Below the pieces are notes generated by a model that made no database searches, was not told where the DNA came from, and saw only the letters and a program-made list of their open reading frames with translations. From the IMG/VR virus record IMGVR_UViG_3300022602_000449, positions 1 to 23,004 of that record: a stretch of 23,004 nucleotides of DNA. The stretch is one strand, 5' to 3'. Positions 18,996 to 23,004 of this stretch are shown here, piece after piece. Within the stretch, counting starts at the first letter, position 1; the number at the start of each line of letters is the position of its first letter. Origin of the DNA: a virus. The translations under genes were made by a program, and so were the position numbers.

Positions 18996-21900
18996 TTATG
19001 CTACTGGAACAGTAGGAGTAGTATTGCTTAAACCGCCCTGATTTGCGTTTGTTCCAGCAATAGCACCAGTGTTCAATACACGAACTGGGATGTAGATAAA
19101 CTCTACTGCCTTTGTTGGTTCAATCGCAATATCAATATGCAACTCATTACGATCAATTGTTGCTGGTGTGTTGTTTGTAGTATCGCAAACAACTAGATAA
19201 TCATATACACCGCGCTGTGTCTTGATATCGTTAAGCAAGGCAGATACTGCATTTGTAGCCTGATTACGAGTTACTGTATCATTTGGCTCAAATACTAGTG
19301 GCTTTGCAAGACGTTCTAGATTATAACGGATATAGTTGATCAAACGAGCAACATTGATACGATCAAGCGCAGTAGCAGTTGCCTGACGAGTATGGTTACC
19401 ATAGTTAAGGATACCATCTGTTGGGAACACTGCAACAGGATTGACATTGTTGGCATATAGAAGATCACGAAGACCTTGATTAGTTCCAATTGAATAGAAC
19501 TTACCAGTTGTGCGGTCAACATAACCAATCTTAGTAACGTTGTCAATCTTACCACGAAGAGCACCTGCTGGGGCAAACCATGGAGCACTTGCCTGATCAC
19601 TCTTAATGATCATGCGAAGGATAGCGTGAGTAATTGGAACAACTACTTGTCCATTTCCATCAAGTGCGTTAGTGTATGCAGCACCTGGATAGAATACAGC
19701 AGTGTAGCTATCATTAGTTACAAGACCATCTTCGCTAGTATCATTTGCGCCAGCAGCATTAGTAATGTAATTGTTAACACTAGATGCATCGCTTGTGAGA
19801 CCCATTGGAGTATCAGCAATAACAAATCCAGTATTGCGACGATCATTATTAAGGCTATTCAAGTTACTTGTCAATTCAGGATAACCTGGGCAAACAAGTA
19901 GGTTGAAGTTAATTTGATCTTCACGAAGTACTGTATTAATATCAACTGCTTCTTTTAGTGCACTTACTACAACATTGCGTTGTGCCTTGCGACCAAAGTA
20001 TGGCTGACCAACACTGTTGCTACCGCTTACGCTTGCCCAAGTTGCAGCAACTTGTGGCAGGCTTTGTAGTGGATAATTAGTGCTGTTGAACTTGCTTGCA
20101 ATATACTTCTTAACATTGTAACTGCTACGACGAGTATTGAATAGAAGCATACCACGAGGATATAGTTGTGGGTTTGGAGCATCTAGGTCAATATAGTCAC
20201 TTGTCTGCAAGCTAACGATAGTTGGCTTATTTCCAAGAGCAGGATCAACTGTTCCGCTTGAATCCCAACGAGCATCACCGAATAGAACACCGTTTTCAGT
20301 TGTAGTATCAGTTGTATCTATCTGAACCCACTGATCTGTGCCACTATAACGCTGCCAACGATAAATTGCAGGATAATTTTCAAGATTACTTGTATTAATC
20401 CAGATATCACCATATACAAGTGTAGTTCCATCAGTTTGTGTTGTTGGAGTTGAACTGCTAATAATTGGTCCAAGAGGATCAGTGTTAGCAAGATTATAAC
20501 CACGACTATCGCTAGTTACATTCTTATAGCCTTTCCAATTTGTTCCATTGTTAATCATGATATCAACTTCAAGAGGAGTTGAGTAATACCATAAAGTGCC
20601 ATCATTAGGTGCTACGATTGGCTGAGTAGCTTGCTGATAAAGCATGCTAGCAGGCTGCCAATAAGTTGCAGTAAATGCAACACCAGCAGTATAACTGCCA
20701 GCATCATAGAACACATTAGGAGTACTATTCGGTACGATACCTGCTGAAACACTTAATGGTGTGCCAACTGTTTCAGTGAATACAATATCACCGCCATTTG
20801 TATGACCAAACTGGATATTATTAGTGCTTGTTAATGTGCAAGTTAGATATGGAATATTCTGAGCAAGAACATTGCTTACGAAGCTTGCTGCGGTAGTTCC
20901 AGTCAATGTAACAGTATAAGTGTTGCTCAATGAAGTGCTGCCAGGTACAGTTACTTGAATAGTAAACGCATTACTTGCAGTAAATGTTGGATTAGAAACA
21001 CTTCCAGTAACTGTTAGTGCAGTTCCACTGCCCATCCATTGATAAACTTTGAATGAACCAGTGTTATTCAATAGAATGTCATACTTAACAAACAATGTGT
21101 CATTTGCAATACCAAGACCACCAAGAGTTGGATCAAAGTTATAAGTTGCAAGACGACGATGTTGGAATAGAGGAGCAACAATATTGTCCCAATTTGTAGT
21201 AGCACTGTTCCAACGATAAATCATCCAGTTTGCGCCACTATTAACAGCAGTTGTTTTTAACCAAATACTTCCACTTGGACGAGGAGCACTATCAGTTGAT
21301 TTCCAGTATGGAACACTGTAATGAGCACTATATTGCAATGCTGGGCTATAATATGTACCAGCAGCGATGCCAAGATTTGTTAGAGGAGTACCACTGCTTT
21401 GACTAATGATAACTTTACCATCTGCTGTCTGGTTATAACCAGCACTTGCAGCAGCAGCATTAGCAAATAGTTCAAAGTAACCATTGATCAACTGAGCATT
21501 GATACCTGGAAGACCACTGCTATTGATTGTTGCAACAAGGTTAGCAACACTTGAGTTAGCAATAGTGAATGAATTTCCGTTAATTGTTAGAACATTAGTC
21601 AAGCTAAGAGAAGTTGCTTGTGAATTACCAACGATTGTTGGTGTTCTAATTGCCCAAGAATTGCTACCAATAGTCTGCCAAGAGTTATCATACATTTTTT
21701 GATAAACTGTATTTTTAACATCAGTTGCGTTAATAGCATAGCTGCCAATTACACCAACATTGCTGTAAGGAACACCGCTAGTGAGTAGTGTTGGATCAGT
21801 GATAACTGTTGGAGTTTGTACATTGAATACTTGGTTAGTAGCATCCCATTGGAAAATACCATAATTAGTAGTTGCTGTATCTACCCACTGTGTTCCGCCC

Positions 21901-22292
21901 GCTGGTTCAGCATATGGACGGTTGCTGCTGCCACTTAACTGAGCAAGATCAACATTGGCGCGTAAAATATAAGCCTGATTAGTTACACCAAGAGTGCTGT
22001 GTGCAGCCATAAGACCATACTCAGCAAGTTCACTACCAAACAAACGATTGCCACTGGCATCGGTTGGGAAAATAGGAAGTCCGTAATTATTAAGCAAGTC
22101 TTTCTGACTTGTTAGAAGTTGTAAAGTATTGACTGTTGAAGAGGTTGTATAGCTTGCAATACCTCCCGCAGTACTTGTTTTATTGCTTGCTGTCGCAAGA
22201 AGAATAAATGGTACAGTACCTGGTCCTGTTGGAGCATAATTGCTCTCATCAACGACCGTTACTGAAACACCTGGTGATACTAAAGTTGCCAT
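18996..22292 (-). CDS. 18: Tail sheath protein gp18, enlarged
   Basis: The contractile outer sheath of the tail. At 1098 aa it is far longer than T4 gp18 (659 aa). The N-terminus (VSPGVSVTVVDESNYAPTG, PFILLATASNK) and the last ~350 residues (NYIRYNLERLAKPLVFEPND, then IDIAIEPTKAVEFIYIPVRV) are the conserved sheath core. The extra length lies between about residues 125 and 680. There, a Trp-rich GxIW...W module recurs about four times (near 130, 340, 565 and 628), and two copies of a flagellin-IN-like domain sit near 233-315 and 433-525. AAAAGGAA precedes the ATG. A terminator closes the gene. Confidence 0.95.
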   Translation of the reverse strand: MATLVSPGVSVTVVDESNYAPTGPGTVPFILLATASNKTSTAGGIASYTTSSTVNTLQLLTSQKDLLNNYGLPIFPTDASGNRLFGSELAEYGLMAAHSTLGVTNQAYILRANVDLAQLSGSSNRPYAEPAGGTQWVDTATTNYGIFQWDATNQVFNVQTPTVITDPTLLTSGVPYSNVGVIGSYAINATDVKNTVYQKMYDNSWQTIGSNSWAIRTPTIVGNSQATSLSLTNVLTINGNSFTIANSSVANLVATINSSGLPGINAQLINGYFELFANAAAASAGYNQTADGKVIISQSSGTPLTNLGIAAGTYYSPALQYSAHYSVPYWKSTDSAPRPSGSIWLKTTAVNSGANWMIYRWNSATTNWDNIVAPLFQHRRLATYNFDPTLGGLGIANDTLFVKYDILLNNTGSFKVYQWMGSGTALTVTGSVSNPTFTASNAFTIQVTVPGSTSLSNTYTVTLTGTTAASFVSNVLAQNIPYLTCTLTSTNNIQFGHTNGGDIVFTETVGTPLSVSAGIVPNSTPNVFYDAGSYTAGVAFTATYWQPASMLYQQATQPIVAPNDGTLWYYSTPLEVDIMINNGTNWKGYKNVTSDSRGYNLANTDPLGPIISSSTPTTQTDGTTLVYGDIWINTSNLENYPAIYRWQRYSGTDQWVQIDTTDTTTENGVLFGDARWDSSGTVDPALGNKPTIVSLQTSDYIDLDAPNPQLYPRGMLLFNTRRSSYNVKKYIASKFNSTNYPLQSLPQVAATWASVSGSNSVGQPYFGRKAQRNVVVSALKEAVDINTVLREDQINFNLLVCPGYPELTSNLNSLNNDRRNTGFVIADTPMGLTSDASSVNNYITNAAGANDTSEDGLVTNDSYTAVFYPGAAYTNALDGNGQVVVPITHAILRMIIKSDQASAPWFAPAGALRGKIDNVTKIGYVDRTTGKFYSIGTNQGLRDLLYANNVNPVAVFPTDGILNYGNHTRQATATALDRINVARLINYIRYNLERLAKPLVFEPNDTVTRNQATNAVSALLNDIKTQRGVYDYLVVCDTTNNTPATIDRNELHIDIAIEPTKAVEFIYIPVRVLNTGAIAGTNANQGGLSNTTPTVPVA

Positions 22293-22319
22293 AGGGTCTA
22301 TTCCTTTTAAGGTTACTAA

Positions 22320-22327
22320 TATTTAGC
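22320..22327 (-). promoter_or_regulatory. Possible late promoter of gp18
   Basis: GCTAAATA on the minus strand, two bases from the late octamer and 28 bases before the gp18 ATG, with AAAAGGAA between. The geometry matches the gp19 promoter, but the match is poor; transcription could also come from upstream of the kinase gene. Confidence 0.3.
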
Positions 22328-22372
22328 GGATAGCCCTAAAAGACCCCCTATTCTAGGAGTTATATATGGATA

Positions 22373-23004
22373 TTATAATAAACTTTTAACTTTCTCTTCT
22401 AATTCAGAGAGCGTTCCATCATTATTGATTAATTGATCAAGATTTTCCCTAACCCATGACCATTCACTAGGATGAATATCATGCGGTTCTTCTCCATGCT
22501 GAACAAGTTTGATCAACCAATCAGGGTCTTCGCCTCGACGAACGCCCCATATTTCGCCACCAAGACGACGAATCATTTCAATTTCATTGGGAAAACGGGT
22601 ATCTGGGATAACAATGTTATTATATTCAAATGGACTGTTTACAATTTTAGAAAGTTTATTCTCTACGCTTGCAATCCAAATATCTTCATGGAATTTAACA
22701 CGGCAAACATCGGTTCCCCAATATTGCAAAACCCAACGAGGCGTTAAGTTAGGCATGTTCAATCGTTCTGCCCACCATTGATCAACTTGTTCACGCCATT
22801 CACGAGACTCTTTTGTATCGCCTTCAAGTAAATGACGAGGCCAATTGAATACATTAGCCACCATATCTTTAAGACTGTCGGCAAAACTTACTTTTTGAAA
22901 GTTATGATTGCCTACGAGAATATCAGCGACTGACCCTTTGCCTGAACCTATCAACCCACAGATTGCGATAACTTTTATATTATTTTTTGAATTTGCATTT
23001 TTCA
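22373..23004 (-). CDS. 1: Deoxynucleoside monophosphate kinase (gp1-like), start at window edge
   Basis: Phosphorylates dNMPs to dNDPs for phage DNA synthesis. The Walker A loop GLIGSGKGSVAD is clear, and the frame stays open upstream to the right edge. It reads KNANSKNNIKVIAICG after a first codon whose last two bases are TG, so an ATG at 23003-23005 (one base outside the window) is very likely. A start at the TTG of 22952-22954 would cut off the first strand of the kinase fold and is rejected. Other family features are FADSLKDMV, WGTDVCR, and IPDTRFPNEIEMI with the conserved D-x-R. The expected length is about 210 aa against 241 in T4. gp18 follows after an 80-base gap with no clear terminator. 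Confidence 0.9.
   Translation of the reverse strand, partial: KNANSKNNIKVIAICGLIGSGKGSVADILVGNHNFQKVSFADSLKDMVANVFNWPRHLLEGDTKESREWREQVDQWWAERLNMPNLTPRWVLQYWGTDVCRVKFHEDIWIASVENKLSKIVNSPFEYNNIVIPDTRFPNEIEMIRRLGGEIWGVRRGEDPDWLIKLVQHGEEPHDIHPSEWSWVRENLDQLINNDGTLSELEEKVKSLL

Noticed and set aside
22330-22360. Short CCTA/TAGG inverted repeat followed by TCTTTT after the dNMP kinase gene
   Set aside because: A 4-bp stem is too weak to call a terminator.

Overview
This window looks like part of the genome of a T4-like contractile-tailed phage (Caudoviricetes, T4 superfamily), most like the marine and freshwater environmental members. The evidence is T4 core genes: dNMP kinase, tail sheath gp18, tail tube gp19, head-completion gp4, both terminase subunits, gp32, UvsX and UvsY. 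Genes are tightly packed with ATGA overlaps, and exact copies of the T4 late-promoter octamer TATAAATA occur. The host cannot be told from the sequence. Nearly everything is on the minus strand, so transcription runs from high to low coordinates. Two genes point the other way and look like later arrivals: an asparagine-synthase-like gene and a bacterial-type HNH nuclease.

In transcription order: a dNMP kinase truncated by the right edge; a very large tail sheath (1098 aa) closed by a strong hairpin terminator; then a late promoter, tail tube gp19, a second tube-like protein with a repeat-rich tail, a small conserved protein, gp4 and a gp16-like small terminase. Seven small genes (12257-15468) follow, where T4 has gp16 directly next to gp17. 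Three of these seven are paralogues. They begin MRAxE(F/I)VSE, resembling the capsid-targeting peptide of T4 internal proteins, and end in an SPV motif with a basic tail.

The large terminase gp17 is the centrepiece (8312-11000). It is broken into two genes. The first ends in a 31-residue intein N-fragment and the second starts with a 113-residue intein C-fragment. A free-standing HNH homing endonuclease gene lies exactly between them. This is a fractured-gene, atypically split intein arrangement, and trans-splicing would restore a terminase of about 519 aa with intact ATPase and nuclease motifs. A second HNH/NUMOD3 homing endonuclease abuts the start of gp17, and a third HNH gene lies upstream on the plus strand.

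Downstream come a 954-aa unknown protein with a credible internal start, a 70-aa protein, the plus-strand asparagine-synthase-like gene, and a recombination block (gp32, uvsX, a small acidic protein, uvsY) led by a late promoter. The block is followed by GDP-mannose 4,6-dehydratase and the first 15 codons of another gene. The dehydratase, the partial gene and the asparagine-synthase-like gene suggest a role in surface-sugar metabolism. No tRNA, CRISPR array or insertion sequence was seen, and no gap above 300 bases lacks a gene.
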